In this document: positions 45,610 through 55,055 of the stretch, one piece after another | Layout: each line of letters opens with the position of its first letter | Numbering within the stretch: the first letter of the stretch is position 1 | Assembly: GCA_016222945.1 (NCBI GenBank) | Contig: JACRPY010000006.1 | Span: forward strand, 310,001 to 374,000 | Length of the DNA: 64,000 nt | Direction: 5' to 3' | From: Methanobacterium sp. | GTDB lineage: Archaea > Methanobacteriota > Methanobacteria > Methanobacteriales > Methanobacteriaceae | Program-made: the position numbers and the translations under genes | Notes under the pieces: generated by a model | Database searches by the model: none | Told to the model about the DNA's origin: nothing | Seen by the model: the letters and a program-made list of their open reading frames with translations, nothing else

Positions 45610-46110
45610 CTATTTCCATGAATAAGGGTCAAACTCAGAAGGGAGAATATACATGATTTCTGCATATCCTCTTTTTAAAAGCTCTGCATTTACATTGGTA
45701 TCTCCAGCATATACAACAGCAAGAGTTCTTCCATACTTATCATAATGCTTGGCATCATCTATATCTAAACCAACTGTTTTTCCAAGACATAAACTTGTCA
45801 CGAAATCTTTTGCTCCCTGATATCCTGCTTCATCCCTTTCTGGTGTGTTTACACCTGAAAGCCGTATTCTTCCAATTCCTTCAATATTAATGGTATCTCC
45901 ATCAACCACATAGTTGCAATATCCGCTTGCTTCATAATGAATATTGCTTGAGGGTGTGGAGGTGCCGTTTAATCCGCTTGGGGAAGTTTTGGATTGATTA
46001 TAATTTGAATCAGAATTATTTTCGCTTAGGCAACCTGAAATCCCTGTTATGCTGATTATTAAAATTAAAACTAAAATTGATTGTATCCATTTCCAATTTT
46101 GGCCCCTCAT
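45610..46110 (-). CDS. Staphylococcal-nuclease-like lipoprotein
   Basis: This 166-residue protein has a signal segment ending in a lipobox-like GISGC (about residues 23-27) and a Ser/Thr/Asn linker. An SNase domain follows (about 60-155), with the strand VVDGDTINI, the catalytic-type Arg and Glu in RLSGVNTPERDE, and the second Arg in YGRTLAVVY. All three residues of the family active site are present, so it is probably an active extracellular DNA/RNA nuclease held at the membrane. No ribosome site is clear, and it stands alone. Confidence 0.88.
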   Translation of the reverse strand: MRGQNWKWIQSILVLILIISITGISGCLSENNSDSNYNQSKTSPSGLNGTSTPSSNIHYEASGYCNYVVDGDTINIEGIGRIRLSGVNTPERDEAGYQGAKDFVTSLCLGKTVGLDIDDAKHYDKYGRTLAVVYAGDTNVNAELLKRGYAEIMYILPSEFDPYSWK

Positions 46111-46489
46111 GATGAAAGGATATTTACTAGCTGCTTATTATGATTTGTGATTTTAAAAAAGGGTTATATACCAAATTCAAGGTTAATATTAATTTAAAGC
46201 CGATAAAAGAATTTTAATTAAAAAACAGATTAAAATGGTTCTTTAAACATTTATAAACCTATTAAATCGCCTGAAACATAGCAAAAAAACTTTTATTTAG
46301 CTTTCAATATGTTTTTTTGATGTTTGAATAAAAGAATTTATATGCCATGATCTACTAAACTATGAAAAATCGTTAAAAAATCAAAGATAAATCTATTTTG
46401 TTATTTACAATTACTGAGATTTAAAAAAGAGAATTTTTTATGAGAATAAATAAAATTTATGAAATTATGGTCTAAAGAGGTTTTTATCC
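46111..46489. other. Gene-free AT-rich gap
   Basis: I see no coding sequence. It should contain the promoter of the nuclease gene on the minus strand and that of the DedA gene on the plus strand (a TATA-like TTTATATG at about 46336). Confidence 0.35.
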
Positions 46490-47122
46490 ATGTTTGCAGA
46501 GCTAACACTTTTTTTAGAAGAGTTTATAATAAATTATGGGTCATTAGGTATCTTTTTTGGGAGTATTCTTGAAGAAATTATTGCTCCCATCCCTTCTACA
46601 GCTGTTATAATGGGATCGAGCTTTTTTATAATGGAGAATTCCCAAATTTCATTTCAAGCATTTGAAAAACTTTTCATTAACATAGCTTTACCAGCTGCTG
46701 CTGGCGTTACAATTGGATCTTTACTTATTTACGGAGTTGTTTATAAATTAGGTAAGCCTTTTGTTGATCGTTGGGGTAAATATCTGGGATTATCCTGGAA
46801 TGAAATAGAAAAGACAGAAGAAAAGTATTCTAAAAATAATTTAATGGATGTATCAATCTTTACTGCAAGGGCTCTTCCTATAGTGCCCAGTGTTGTTATC
46901 AGTGCATTTTGCGGTTTTATTAAGTTTGATATTAAAAGATATATTACTGTAACTTTTTTAGGGACTTTAGTGAGGGCATTTATTTTAGGATTTATAGCAT
47001 GGCAGTTTGGAAGTTTATATAGAGCCATAGAATCGGAATTGGCAATTTCAGAAGAAATAGTGGTAATTAGTTTAATAATGGTCGTGATAGGCTTTATTAT
47101 TTACAAAAAATATAAAAAATAG
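46490..47122 (+). CDS. DedA/VTT-domain membrane protein
   Basis: The 210-residue protein has the DedA layout: a re-entrant loop (FFGSILEEIIAPIPSTAVIM) with Glu and Pro, helices, then the second loop FTARALPIVPSVVISAFCGF followed by LGTLVRAFILGFIAWQFG, close to the family's Arg/Gly pattern. DedA proteins are thought to scramble or recycle polyprenyl or phospholipid carriers and affect membrane potential. In an archaeon with lipid-linked wall precursors this would fit carrier recycling, but that is inference. GAGGT precedes the start. Confidence 0.88.
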   Translation: MFAELTLFLEEFIINYGSLGIFFGSILEEIIAPIPSTAVIMGSSFFIMENSQISFQAFEKLFINIALPAAAGVTIGSLLIYGVVYKLGKPFVDRWGKYLGLSWNEIEKTEEKYSKNNLMDVSIFTARALPIVPSVVISAFCGFIKFDIKRYITVTFLGTLVRAFILGFIAWQFGSLYRAIESELAISEEIVVISLIMVVIGFIIYKKYKK

Positions 47123-47229
47123 AATTTAAAAGAGTTTTTGTAAGGAATTAAATGGAAAACTCTTTTAAACATTAATATACTAAAATTAATTATAACAAAC
47201 TAAAATGTTTTTATATGGTGGATAAGTTC

Positions 47230-48090
47230 ATGAATGAATATTACCGTACTGTCAGAAGGGTTCTCATTATTATTTTGGTGCTTAATATAGCTGTAGCTTT
47301 GGCAAAGGTTTTGTATGGTTGGTATTCTAATTCATTGAGTATGCTTACTGATGGGTTTCATTCCTTTTTCGATGGCGCGTCTAATGTTGTGGGTATTGTG
47401 GGGATAACTTTGGCTGCAAGACCTGCAGATGAAGAACATCAATATGGTCATTGGAAAATTGAAACATTTTCTTCAATAATAATTGCAGTTCTCTTATTTT
47501 TGGTATGTTTGGAGATTGTTCAATCAGCTGTAGGTCGATTTTTTAACCCTTCTCCTCCTGAAATAACTACAATCAGTTTTTTAGTCATGGGCATTACTAT
47601 TCTAATAAATATAGGAGTTTCATGGTATGAATATAGGAAAGGGAGAGAAATTGATAGTAAAATATTAGTTGCAGACTCTATGCACACTAGAAGTGATATT
47701 TATGCTTCAATTGCAGTTATTATAGGATTCTTTGCAATCAATGCAGGCTATGTTTTTGTAGATCCTATTATTGCATTAGCAATAGCCGCATTAATTGCCA
47801 AAACAGGTATTGACATTATAAGGGAAAGTTCTGAAGTGTTACTGGATAAATCAACTATTAACATAGAAACTATTGAAAACATTGTTAAATCTGTGCCGGG
47901 TGTTTGTGAAAGTCATAGTATACGAACACGCGGAAAAAAATCCCAAAAATATATAGATTTACATATCACAGTTGATTCGTCATTTTCAATTGAAGAAGCA
48001 CATGAAATTGGAGATAATGTAGAAGTAAAACTTAGAAAATCAATTCCAGGAATAAAAGAAGTTTTAATACACATAGAACCTGAAGAATAA
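47230..48090 (+). CDS. CDF (cation diffusion facilitator) metal exporter
   Basis: This roughly 286-residue protein has six helices, with metal-site motifs MLTDGFHSFFDGASN (helix 2; the usual HxxxD appears as DGFHS and FFDG) and ADSMHTRSDIYAS (helix 5). A cytoplasmic ferredoxin-like domain (about 210-286) ends in VLIHIEPE. CDF proteins export Zn, Mn, Fe or Co in exchange for protons. The frame opens at 47215, but GGTGGA seven bases before ATG 47230 sets the start. The metal cannot be told from sequence alone. Confidence 0.92.
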   Translation: MNEYYRTVRRVLIIILVLNIAVALAKVLYGWYSNSLSMLTDGFHSFFDGASNVVGIVGITLAARPADEEHQYGHWKIETFSSIIIAVLLFLVCLEIVQSAVGRFFNPSPPEITTISFLVMGITILINIGVSWYEYRKGREIDSKILVADSMHTRSDIYASIAVIIGFFAINAGYVFVDPIIALAIAALIAKTGIDIIRESSEVLLDKSTINIETIENIVKSVPGVCESHSIRTRGKKSQKYIDLHITVDSSFSIEEAHEIGDNVEVKLRKSIPGIKEVLIHIEPEE

Positions 48091-48398
48091 CGAAGAGGAT
48101 AATGCCATTTAAGTAATCCGTAAATTCTTCAATACTTTATTGAAAGTTTATCTTATTTTAAGCCGAATTTTAGCAGAATTGAACCCATTATTATCATGAT
48201 TTTAAGAAAACTTCTAAATCCTCTGATTTTTTAATTTAAAAAAATGATAATATTCATATATTTCCATGTATTAGTAAGTTTTAATATGATGAAATAGAGA
48301 ATGTTTAAATCCATGTCTTAAACTAATTATAATAAATATAATTTAAATTATTGATTTTACCTCATTAATTTAGAAGTTACATTGTAAGGAGAAATAAA
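48091..48398. other. Gene-free AT-rich gap
   Basis: No reading frame with codon-like composition is seen in this stretch of about 300 bases. The end next to the TPR gene should contain its promoter. Confidence 0.35.
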
Positions 48399-49370
48399 TT
48401 GACCAATAATCAAGCTAAAAAACTTTATCAAACAGGAATAGAATTAATGGGCTATGGGAAGTCTCAAGAAGCCATAAATTACTTCCGCGAAGCAGTAGAA
48501 GCAAATCCTTCTTGTATGGAAGCCAATTTAGAATTGGGATACCTTGTAGGTGCCACTGAAAACTATGAAGAAGCCTTAAAAGCATTCGATAATGCTTTAA
48601 AAATACAGAAAACATTTCCGGGGCTTTTTGGGAAGGGTATCTGCCATTTTTTCATGGAAGAATATGGAAAATCATTGGATGCATTTATGGACGCCCAGGA
48701 AATCGGTGAAAACGAAGACCTATGGTACTATTTGGGGAGTCTGCATTTAATTTATACAGACAACATTGAAGGTGCTATTAATTGTTTTGATATGGCCATA
48801 TCTATTAATGAAAAATTTATTGAAGCATGGAATGATTGTGGCGTGGCTTACAGTATCTTAGAAAATGATGAAACAGCTCTTGTACATTTCAAAGATGCAT
48901 TAGATATTGATCCTGAGTTTAAGCCCGCAATTTATAATATGGGTGCTACATTAGTTGATATGGAGCGTTATGAGGAATCATTAAAGTATCTGGATCGAAC
49001 ATTAGAAAGTGAGCCTGATAATTTCAAAGCCTTATTTTACAAGGGAAACGCGTTATATTCTATGGAAAAAGAGGAAGAAGCAGTAGAATACTTTAAAAAA
49101 GCTCTAAAGGTTGATAAAGACCAGGAAGAACTTTGGAATTACCTGGGCTATATTCAATCAAGCATTGGACAAAATCATGAGGCAATAGAATCTCTAAATC
49201 AGGCAATTAAACTCAATAATGATTTTGAAGAAGCTTATATTAATCTTGGAAATGTTTATCTGGCTTTAGGAAAAGATGATCTGGCTTTAGATCGTTTTAA
49301 AAGAGTATTAGAAATTTATCCAGATAATGAAGAGATCTTAAGGGAAATTGAGGATTTAAAAGGTAATTAG
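48399..49370 (+). CDS. TPR repeat protein (323 aa)
   Basis: It starts at TTG after AAGGAG. It is made of about nine tetratricopeptide repeats from end to end, for example AIECFREAVEANP-like units: SQEAINYFREAVEANPSCME, EALKAFDNALKIQ, EAVEYFKKALKVDKDQEELW and EAIESLNQAIKL. There is no signal peptide or membrane helix, so it is a cytoplasmic protein-binding scaffold. The partner is unknown, and the gene has no operon neighbour. Confidence 0.9.
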   Translation: MTNNQAKKLYQTGIELMGYGKSQEAINYFREAVEANPSCMEANLELGYLVGATENYEEALKAFDNALKIQKTFPGLFGKGICHFFMEEYGKSLDAFMDAQEIGENEDLWYYLGSLHLIYTDNIEGAINCFDMAISINEKFIEAWNDCGVAYSILENDETALVHFKDALDIDPEFKPAIYNMGATLVDMERYEESLKYLDRTLESEPDNFKALFYKGNALYSMEKEEEAVEYFKKALKVDKDQEELWNYLGYIQSSIGQNHEAIESLNQAIKLNNDFEEAYINLGNVYLALGKDDLALDRFKRVLEIYPDNEEILREIEDLKGN

Positions 49371-49589
49371 ATATTATTTTGTTTTATTTTTGATATTTTA
49401 TGTTTCTTTTTTTATTTCAACTCTATTTTCCAGATTATCATCTTATTTTGGTAGAAAAAAATAGGAAGATTTATTAATCGTAATATATTAACAAATTTTT
49501 AAAGGATCATATATTTTTTATCTGTTTCCAAGTAAATTAGTTATAATCCAACACTCTTAATCTACAAATAAATTTATACAGGTGTTAAA

Positions 49590-50099
49590 ATGGTTTCAAA
49601 TGAAGAAATATCACGAAGACTAAGAAATAAAAAAGAAGGAAAAGACATAAATCATTATTTGGTATGTGATTCTTGTGGTGGTTATTATGAATTGAAGCCC
49701 GGTGAATCACCAAAGGACTTTAATTTGGATTGTGAATGCGGGGGACAATTGATAACCAGTCCTTCTAATAATTTATATTCCCATGAAGACGAATATGTAA
49801 ATTCTGAAGAAGAATATAAAAATTATGATTCAATTATACTAATAGGGTATATTTCACTTTTGGTATGTCCAATAGCCTTGATAATATCATTATATCTTCT
49901 TACAAGAGGTAATGAAAAGGCTAAAAAACATGGTATAATAATTTTAATTATTGCAGTTGTAATAATTTTTATTGCGATGTTTTTGTTACCTAGTTTATTA
50001 ATATATAACTCATATTTTGGCTCTGATCATGGTCTTAGCTCATCAGCAGATGTTGTCCCTGTCAGATCTTCAATAAATGATACTGTAGCGCACCGTTAA
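49590..50099 (+). CDS. Zinc-ribbon membrane protein (paralogue 1)
   Basis: The 169-residue protein opens with MVSNEEISRRLRNKKEGKD and a Cys-rich segment, VCDSCGGYYELKPGESP, followed by DCECGGQL. The four Cys suggest a zinc ribbon at about residues 25-57. A polar linker and two or three membrane helices (about 85-140) follow, then a Ser-rich tail. It is a tandem paralogue of the next gene and has its own GGTGTT site. Function unknown. Confidence 0.8.
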   Translation: MVSNEEISRRLRNKKEGKDINHYLVCDSCGGYYELKPGESPKDFNLDCECGGQLITSPSNNLYSHEDEYVNSEEEYKNYDSIILIGYISLLVCPIALIISLYLLTRGNEKAKKHGIIILIIAVVIIFIAMFLLPSLLIYNSYFGSDHGLSSSADVVPVRSSINDTVAHR

Positions 50100-50137
50100 A
50101 CAACTAATTTCATTTAATTCTATGATCGGGTGATAAA

Positions 50138-50539
50138 ATGGTTACTAATGAAGAAATATCCAGAATGCTTCAAAATAAAAGAGAAGGAACAAATAATAAT
50201 GGTTATTTAGTATGTGATGCATGCGAAGGGTATTATGAGTTACAGCCTGGAGAATCATCAGAAAAATTTAATTTGGACTGTGAATGTGGAGGACGTTTAA
50301 TTCAAAGTAGTTTTCATACTTTATTTCCAGATGAGTACTATAAAAAAGATTATAAAAGTGAAATATTCATTTCTTATTTCTTATTGCTTTATGGGGGATT
50401 TTTAGGAATTGTATGTGGAATTTATCTTTATACAAGGGACGATGACCATGCTAGATTTCATGGAAAAATAATAATTGGAATTGGTTCAGGTTTCCTGATA
50501 TTTGTTGTCTTACTTTACACGTTATTATATTTTAAATAA
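50138..50539 (+). CDS. Zinc-ribbon membrane protein (paralogue 2)
   Basis: This 133-residue close paralogue of the gene 38 bases upstream has the same opening (NEEISRMLQNKREGTNNNGY), the Cys set VCDACEGYYELQPG and DCECGGRL, and two helices (about 75-98 and 105-130), but a shorter tail. A GGGTGAT site precedes it. The two are probably co-transcribed. One CxxCGG in paralogue 1 is CxxCEG here. Confidence 0.8.
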   Translation: MVTNEEISRMLQNKREGTNNNGYLVCDACEGYYELQPGESSEKFNLDCECGGRLIQSSFHTLFPDEYYKKDYKSEIFISYFLLLYGGFLGIVCGIYLYTRDDDHARFHGKIIIGIGSGFLIFVVLLYTLLYFK

Positions 50540-50589
50540 AGTTATTTTAGTAGCATTCTGCTCTGCTTTTTTTTTAATTAATATTAAAA

Positions 50590-51606
50590 TTATTTTTTGG
50601 GTAAATCCTTTTTTAAAGGATTGAACCATTGTTCCAGGCTTTTTTGTTCAAGATTTAATTTTTTAAGCTTTTCTAAAGCTCCATCAACACGATCCACAGA
50701 AAAATCATGCTTCTCGCATAAAAAGTCAATTACTCCTTCTCTATCAGCTTTCACCCATTTTATTTTATAATCATCAACAAAGTCATGATCAAGGAATATG
50801 TCCCTAATTTCCTGTGGATCAACATCCATTTCAATTTTAAGATGTTTCAATGCCTTATAAACATCGCCGTGTTTTTTAATTAAATTACGCCCTTTTTTTG
50901 CTCCAATTCCTTTTATTCCTTCATTAAAATCGGTTCCAACAAGTATTGCAACATCAATAAGCTGTTCTCGTGTTAATCCATTCTCCTCTAAAACTTCGTT
51001 AAGGTGAATCATCTCTAATTTGTATTTAGCGTTCCTGCTTGCAAGATTTTTAACCATTCTTGGTGCACCAAAGAGGGTGCAGTCATAATCTTGTGATGCA
51101 ACACACCATGCATCTCCTTTACTTACCATGTATGATGCTTGGGCTTCTCCTTCGGATTTAGCTTGAATATAAGGGATTCCCATTAATTCAAGCAGTGCTT
51201 TGGATCCTTCAATGATTCCAGTTGACATTCTTGATGATCGAACTGCAAATTTACGTGCATCATCAATTCTTCCCTCTTCCAGGGCGTTTTTCCACTTTTT
51301 TTCTGCATCTGTTCTTATTTGACGCCTTTCATCCTGTGTGTCTTTTTTTAATTCATGTGCTTTACCGTCAAAAACATATACTGGTTTTATTCCATTATCC
51401 ACAAGTGATGATGTTCTGTAGAGAATGCCGCTGAAATGTGAGGTGATATTCCCATCATGATCCATTAATGGAGTGCCGTCCATCTGCCTGATACTTGCTA
51501 AAAACTGATAAATTATGTTTGCAGCGTCTAATGCTACTGTTTTGCCCTTTAAATCCTTTAGTTTTATTTCATGAGCAGAAACAATATCTCTAAACTTCAA
51601 TCCCAT
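50590..51606 (-). CDS. fen: Flap endonuclease FEN-1
   Basis: This 338-residue protein has the XPG N-region (MGLKFRDIVSAHEIKLKDL, DAANIIYQFL, VYVFDGKAHELK) and the XPG I-region (SEGEAQASYM, VASQDYDCTLFGAPR), with the metal-binding acidic residues of both sites. A helix-hairpin-helix segment (GTDFNEGIKGIGAKKG) follows. The C-terminus carries a PIP box for PCNA binding (QKSLEQWF). FEN-1 removes 5' flaps in Okazaki-fragment maturation and repair. The second of two adjacent Met codons is chosen because the mature enzyme begins Gly-Leu. Confidence 0.96.
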   Translation of the reverse strand: MGLKFRDIVSAHEIKLKDLKGKTVALDAANIIYQFLASIRQMDGTPLMDHDGNITSHFSGILYRTSSLVDNGIKPVYVFDGKAHELKKDTQDERRQIRTDAEKKWKNALEEGRIDDARKFAVRSSRMSTGIIEGSKALLELMGIPYIQAKSEGEAQASYMVSKGDAWCVASQDYDCTLFGAPRMVKNLASRNAKYKLEMIHLNEVLEENGLTREQLIDVAILVGTDFNEGIKGIGAKKGRNLIKKHGDVYKALKHLKIEMDVDPQEIRDIFLDHDFVDDYKIKWVKADREGVIDFLCEKHDFSVDRVDGALEKLKKLNLEQKSLEQWFNPLKKDLPKK

Positions 51607-51656
51607 CATATCACCCGTTAATTAATAAAAAAATTGAAAATTATAAAAATTTGATT

Positions 51657-52196
51657 TTATTCTCTAAATAAACTATGTGGAAATGTCTCTTTTATCCTAA
51701 TTAAAATGTCATCTTTGTAGATGATGTTATAGGTTCGTGTAAGCATCATTGAATCTGTGTTGAATATATCTTTAAGTTTGGCATCTGGTGTTTCAGCATC
51801 TATATTGGTTACTTCTCTTCGTGATTCAATGTTATACTTTTTTAATATGCGACCAATTGGAATATCTGCCTTTAGGAGATCTTCTTTGAAGTTATTATCA
51901 AGCTTTTTAATTGGAGTTAATGAAATAGCATGTATTAAAGGTTCTTCAGCTTTGTGTCTTATAATAACTGCTCTGTAATTAATTATATCTCCTTTATCAA
52001 TGCCTAAATCCTGAGCTGTTTTGTCATCTGCTTTTCGGAATTCTTGAATAAGTGTTTTAACTTCTATACGTCCTTTCAAGACGTCAAGTATGGTCGTTAC
52101 TGATCCATCGGTTGCAAGCAGTATTTTTTGTGCACTGGAAAGATTTCCAACGTTGTTTTCTAATTCTTTTATTTTTTCCATTATATTTATGTTCAT
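51657..52196 (-). CDS. DUF98 / chorismate-lyase-like protein
   Basis: This 179-residue protein matches the archaeal DUF98 family, which shares the fold of UbiC chorismate lyase. Visible features are LATDGSVTTILDVLKG near the start, INYRAVIIRHKAEEPLIHAI (a strand with a UbiC-like Arg), and the end RTYNIIYKDDILIRIKETFP. In methanogens this family is a candidate for making 4-hydroxybenzoate, a precursor of methanopterin, from chorismate; I treat that as likely but unproven. The ribosome site is modest. It lies between fen and the aksD-like gene. Confidence 0.75.
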   Translation of the reverse strand: MNINIMEKIKELENNVGNLSSAQKILLATDGSVTTILDVLKGRIEVKTLIQEFRKADDKTAQDLGIDKGDIINYRAVIIRHKAEEPLIHAISLTPIKKLDNNFKEDLLKADIPIGRILKKYNIESRREVTNIDAETPDAKLKDIFNTDSMMLTRTYNIIYKDDILIRIKETFPHSLFRE

Positions 52197-52251
52197 GGTG
52201 TTCCCTTAGAGCGTTTTTAAGTATAAATGAACTTAATGGTTGATGGATCAT

Positions 52252-53499
52252 TCATTCATTTTGTGGATTCCTTATTTCTCCAAATATGGCTGAATAAGCA
52301 GTTACTGCAGGATTTGCAAGGTATACAAATGATTTGGGGTCTCCCATTCTACCAATAAAATTCCTGTTCGTGGTGGAAATACACACTTCTTCATTTCCTA
52401 AAACTCCCATATGTGCTCCAAGACATGGTCCACATCCAGAATTACATACTATGGCTCCTGCATTAATAAATATATCAATTAATCCTTCACGCATTGCATT
52501 TAAATAAATATCAGATGATGCAGGTACTACAATTAGTCTAACATCTTCATGTACTTTTTTATCTTTTAATACTTCTGCAGCGGCTCTTAAATCTTCAAGA
52601 CGTCCATTGGTGCATGATCCAATAAATGCCTGGTCTATGGAAGTTCCTTCAACTTTAGAAATACCAGAAACGTTATCTACATTATGTGGACACGCTATTT
52701 GAGGTTCCATGTCATTAACATCAAAAGAATATTCTTTTTCGTAATGTGAATCTTTATCTGATTTAACTACTTCAAAATTATTAATATTTAGATTTTTGAG
52801 GTATTCAAGGGTATTTTTGTTTGGTTCCATAATCCCATTTTTGGCTCCAAGTTCAATTGCCATGTTACAGATGGTCATTCTCCCTGAAACATCCATTGAA
52901 TCAATTGTTTCACCGTGAAATTCCAGTGTTTTGTATGTTGCTCCACTTGAACCAATTTCACCAGCTATATTTAATATTATATCTTTTGCTGTTACAAATT
53001 TACTTAAATCGCCATTAACATTTATTTTAAAGGATTCAGGCACCATAAACCATGTTTTACCTGTTGCATAAACCATTGCCATGTCTGTGGCACCCATGCC
53101 TGTTGCAAAAGCTCCAAAAGCACCATAAGTGCACGTGTGTGAATCTGCACCTACAATAATGTTTCCTGGCTTAATATAACCTTTTTCTGGGAGTACCTGG
53201 TGGCAGATGCCTTCTCCATGAGTATAAATATTTTTAATGCCCTGTTTTTTGGCGAATTTCTTTGTTACCTTTTGAAATTCAGCTGAACCTATATTATTTG
53301 CAGGAATATTATGATCAAAAACAATAACAATTTTTTCAGGGTCCCAAACTTTATCAGCAATTTTATTAAATGTTTTAATAGTAGGGGGCGATGTTCCATC
53401 GTGTGTCATTGCTAAATCTATATTAGCTTCGATTATTTCTCCAGGGTGTACTTCATTTTTCCTTGAAGCCCTTGAAAGTATTTTTCGAGTGATATTCAT
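52252..53499 (-). CDS. Homoaconitase/isopropylmalate isomerase large subunit (AksD-type)
   Basis: This 415-residue aconitase-superfamily large subunit has the three Fe-S Cys positions, IGSCTNGRLEDLRAA, and then VCNSGCGPCLGAHMGVL, and the substrate segment GADSHTCTYGAFGAFATG. It needs a separate small subunit, which is not in this window. Because an AksA-like gene lies directly upstream on the same strand (48-base gap), I favour the homoaconitase of 2-oxosuberate and coenzyme B synthesis. The leucine-pathway isomerase has nearly the same sequence and remains possible. The start is preceded by AAGGTT. Confidence 0.88.
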   Translation of the reverse strand: MNITRKILSRASRKNEVHPGEIIEANIDLAMTHDGTSPPTIKTFNKIADKVWDPEKIVIVFDHNIPANNIGSAEFQKVTKKFAKKQGIKNIYTHGEGICHQVLPEKGYIKPGNIIVGADSHTCTYGAFGAFATGMGATDMAMVYATGKTWFMVPESFKINVNGDLSKFVTAKDIILNIAGEIGSSGATYKTLEFHGETIDSMDVSGRMTICNMAIELGAKNGIMEPNKNTLEYLKNLNINNFEVVKSDKDSHYEKEYSFDVNDMEPQIACPHNVDNVSGISKVEGTSIDQAFIGSCTNGRLEDLRAAAEVLKDKKVHEDVRLIVVPASSDIYLNAMREGLIDIFINAGAIVCNSGCGPCLGAHMGVLGNEEVCISTTNRNFIGRMGDPKSFVYLANPAVTAYSAIFGEIRNPQNE

Positions 53500-53547
53500 T
53501 TAATTAACCTTTGGTTGTTATTCTTTCAAAAAGAGTTATGTGAGATT

Positions 53548-54723
53548 TTATAAATCTGCAAGACCACGTACAGATCTTACAATATCATTAAATAGTTCAT
53601 CGTTAATGTATTTGCCCTTTTCTCTGCTCATCTTTATTTGTTCAACAATTTTACAAAGTTCATCCTTCGTAACTTCAATTCCGCATCCTTCAAGCTTTGC
53701 TTTGACAGCTCTACATCCGGAGTGTTTTCCAAGGACAATTCTTCTGTGATGTCCAATCATTTCTGGTAAAAATGGTTCATAAGTAAGTGGTTCTTCAATA
53801 ACTGCGTCTACATGTATTCCTGATTCGTGTCTGAATACATTTTTTCCAACTATTGGTTTATTTTCAGGGACTTTAACATTTGTAAGCTCTTCTACGAGGC
53901 CTGAAAGTTCACAGAATTTTTTAATATTTAAATCTAATTCTACGCCGTAAACCAGTTTAAGTGCCATTACAAGCTCTTCAAGGGCAGCATTTCCTGCTCT
54001 TTCTCCTATTCCATTTACAGTTGTTGAAACGGCGGTGGCACCTGCAGCAAGACCTGCAATGGAATTAGCAATTGCCATTCCAAAATCATTATGACAGTGC
54101 ATAGCTATTCCTGTTTTTATATCTTTTCTTAGCTCTCTTACAAGGTAATCTACACCTTGAGGGCTAATTGCACCTACTGTATCGGCTATATGTACCCGAT
54201 CCACGCCATATTCTTCGGCTTTTTGATAAATCTTTTTTAGAAAATCCAAATCAGTTCTTGTAGCATCTTCAGCTGAAAAAGCCACGAAAATACCGTGATC
54301 TTTAGCATGTTCAATTGATTTCATACATATGTTTAAGGCCTGCTCTTTGGTCATCTTCAATTTATGTTTTAAATGGAGATCAGAAGTTGCCATGAATGTT
54401 ATTATGCCATCAACATCGCAATCTATGGCTACATCGATATCTTCTTTCTTAGTCCTGGATAAAACAATTATATCTGCATTTAAATCCTCATTTACAATTG
54501 CTTTAATTGATCTTTTCTCTTCATTTGAAACTATGGGAAAACCGGCCTCTATTTGATGTATGCCAAGTTCGTCAAGTTTTCTAGCGATTTTCAACTTTTC
54601 AGGTGTCCTCAAACATACTCCCGGAGTTTGTTCTCCATCTCGCATGGTAGTATCATATATTGTAATGTTGTCTGGAAATTTTAAATCTGCGGCTTTATTG
54701 AAAGGGCTTACAAAATACTTCAA
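53548..54723 (-). CDS. aksA: Homocitrate synthase AksA
   Basis: The 391-residue protein starts at TTG after GGTGGG. It is a DRE-TIM condensing enzyme: IYDTTMRDGEQTPGV (Arg-Asp catalytic and metal pair), GFPIVSNEE, AMHCHNDFGMAIANS (metal-binding His), the family segment NGIGERAGNAALEE and HESGIHVDA. It lacks the LeuA-type regulatory C-terminal domain, and its length fits AksA rather than LeuA or CimA. AksA condenses 2-oxoglutarate (and longer homologues) with acetyl-CoA to build the coenzyme B side chain. It is upstream of the homoaconitase-type subunit. Confidence 0.9.
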   Translation of the reverse strand: MKYFVSPFNKAADLKFPDNITIYDTTMRDGEQTPGVCLRTPEKLKIARKLDELGIHQIEAGFPIVSNEEKRSIKAIVNEDLNADIIVLSRTKKEDIDVAIDCDVDGIITFMATSDLHLKHKLKMTKEQALNICMKSIEHAKDHGIFVAFSAEDATRTDLDFLKKIYQKAEEYGVDRVHIADTVGAISPQGVDYLVRELRKDIKTGIAMHCHNDFGMAIANSIAGLAAGATAVSTTVNGIGERAGNAALEELVMALKLVYGVELDLNIKKFCELSGLVEELTNVKVPENKPIVGKNVFRHESGIHVDAVIEEPLTYEPFLPEMIGHHRRIVLGKHSGCRAVKAKLEGCGIEVTKDELCKIVEQIKMSREKGKYINDELFNDIVRSVRGLADL

Positions 54724-55055
54724 ATCGTTCCCACCTTTATTTACTTAAAATAATCATTTATATTGAAACAAAATCCATAATGAATTTAGAAATCATTTTT
54801 TTGGGTTTTATCAAATTAATTTAGTTTTTGGATTGATGTACTTTTTTGTTTTTAATTTATATAACAATATGGTTTAAATAACATTTTTTGTTATATTTTA
54901 TCTGTTTTTCCTTCTTTATCTTAAATAACATTATTAAAAGAAATTAAATGTATAATAAGGTGATTAAACATAGGAAATAAGTTATAATTTTATATTTGCG
55001 CGTTTTTTTCATTTAAAGTTAATTATAATTTTATTTAGAATTTATAATGATTTAT
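54724..55055. other. Gene-free gap with a small inverted repeat
   Basis: No gene is seen. The spaced inverted repeat TATAACAA/TTGTTATA (about 54858-54895) could form a weak hairpin. The area next to 54750 should hold the aksA promoter. Confidence 0.35.

Noticed and set aside
54858..54895. TATAACAA/TTGTTATA inverted repeat as a terminator or riboswitch
   Set aside because: The stem is short, AT-only and widely spaced, so it may be chance in AT-rich DNA.
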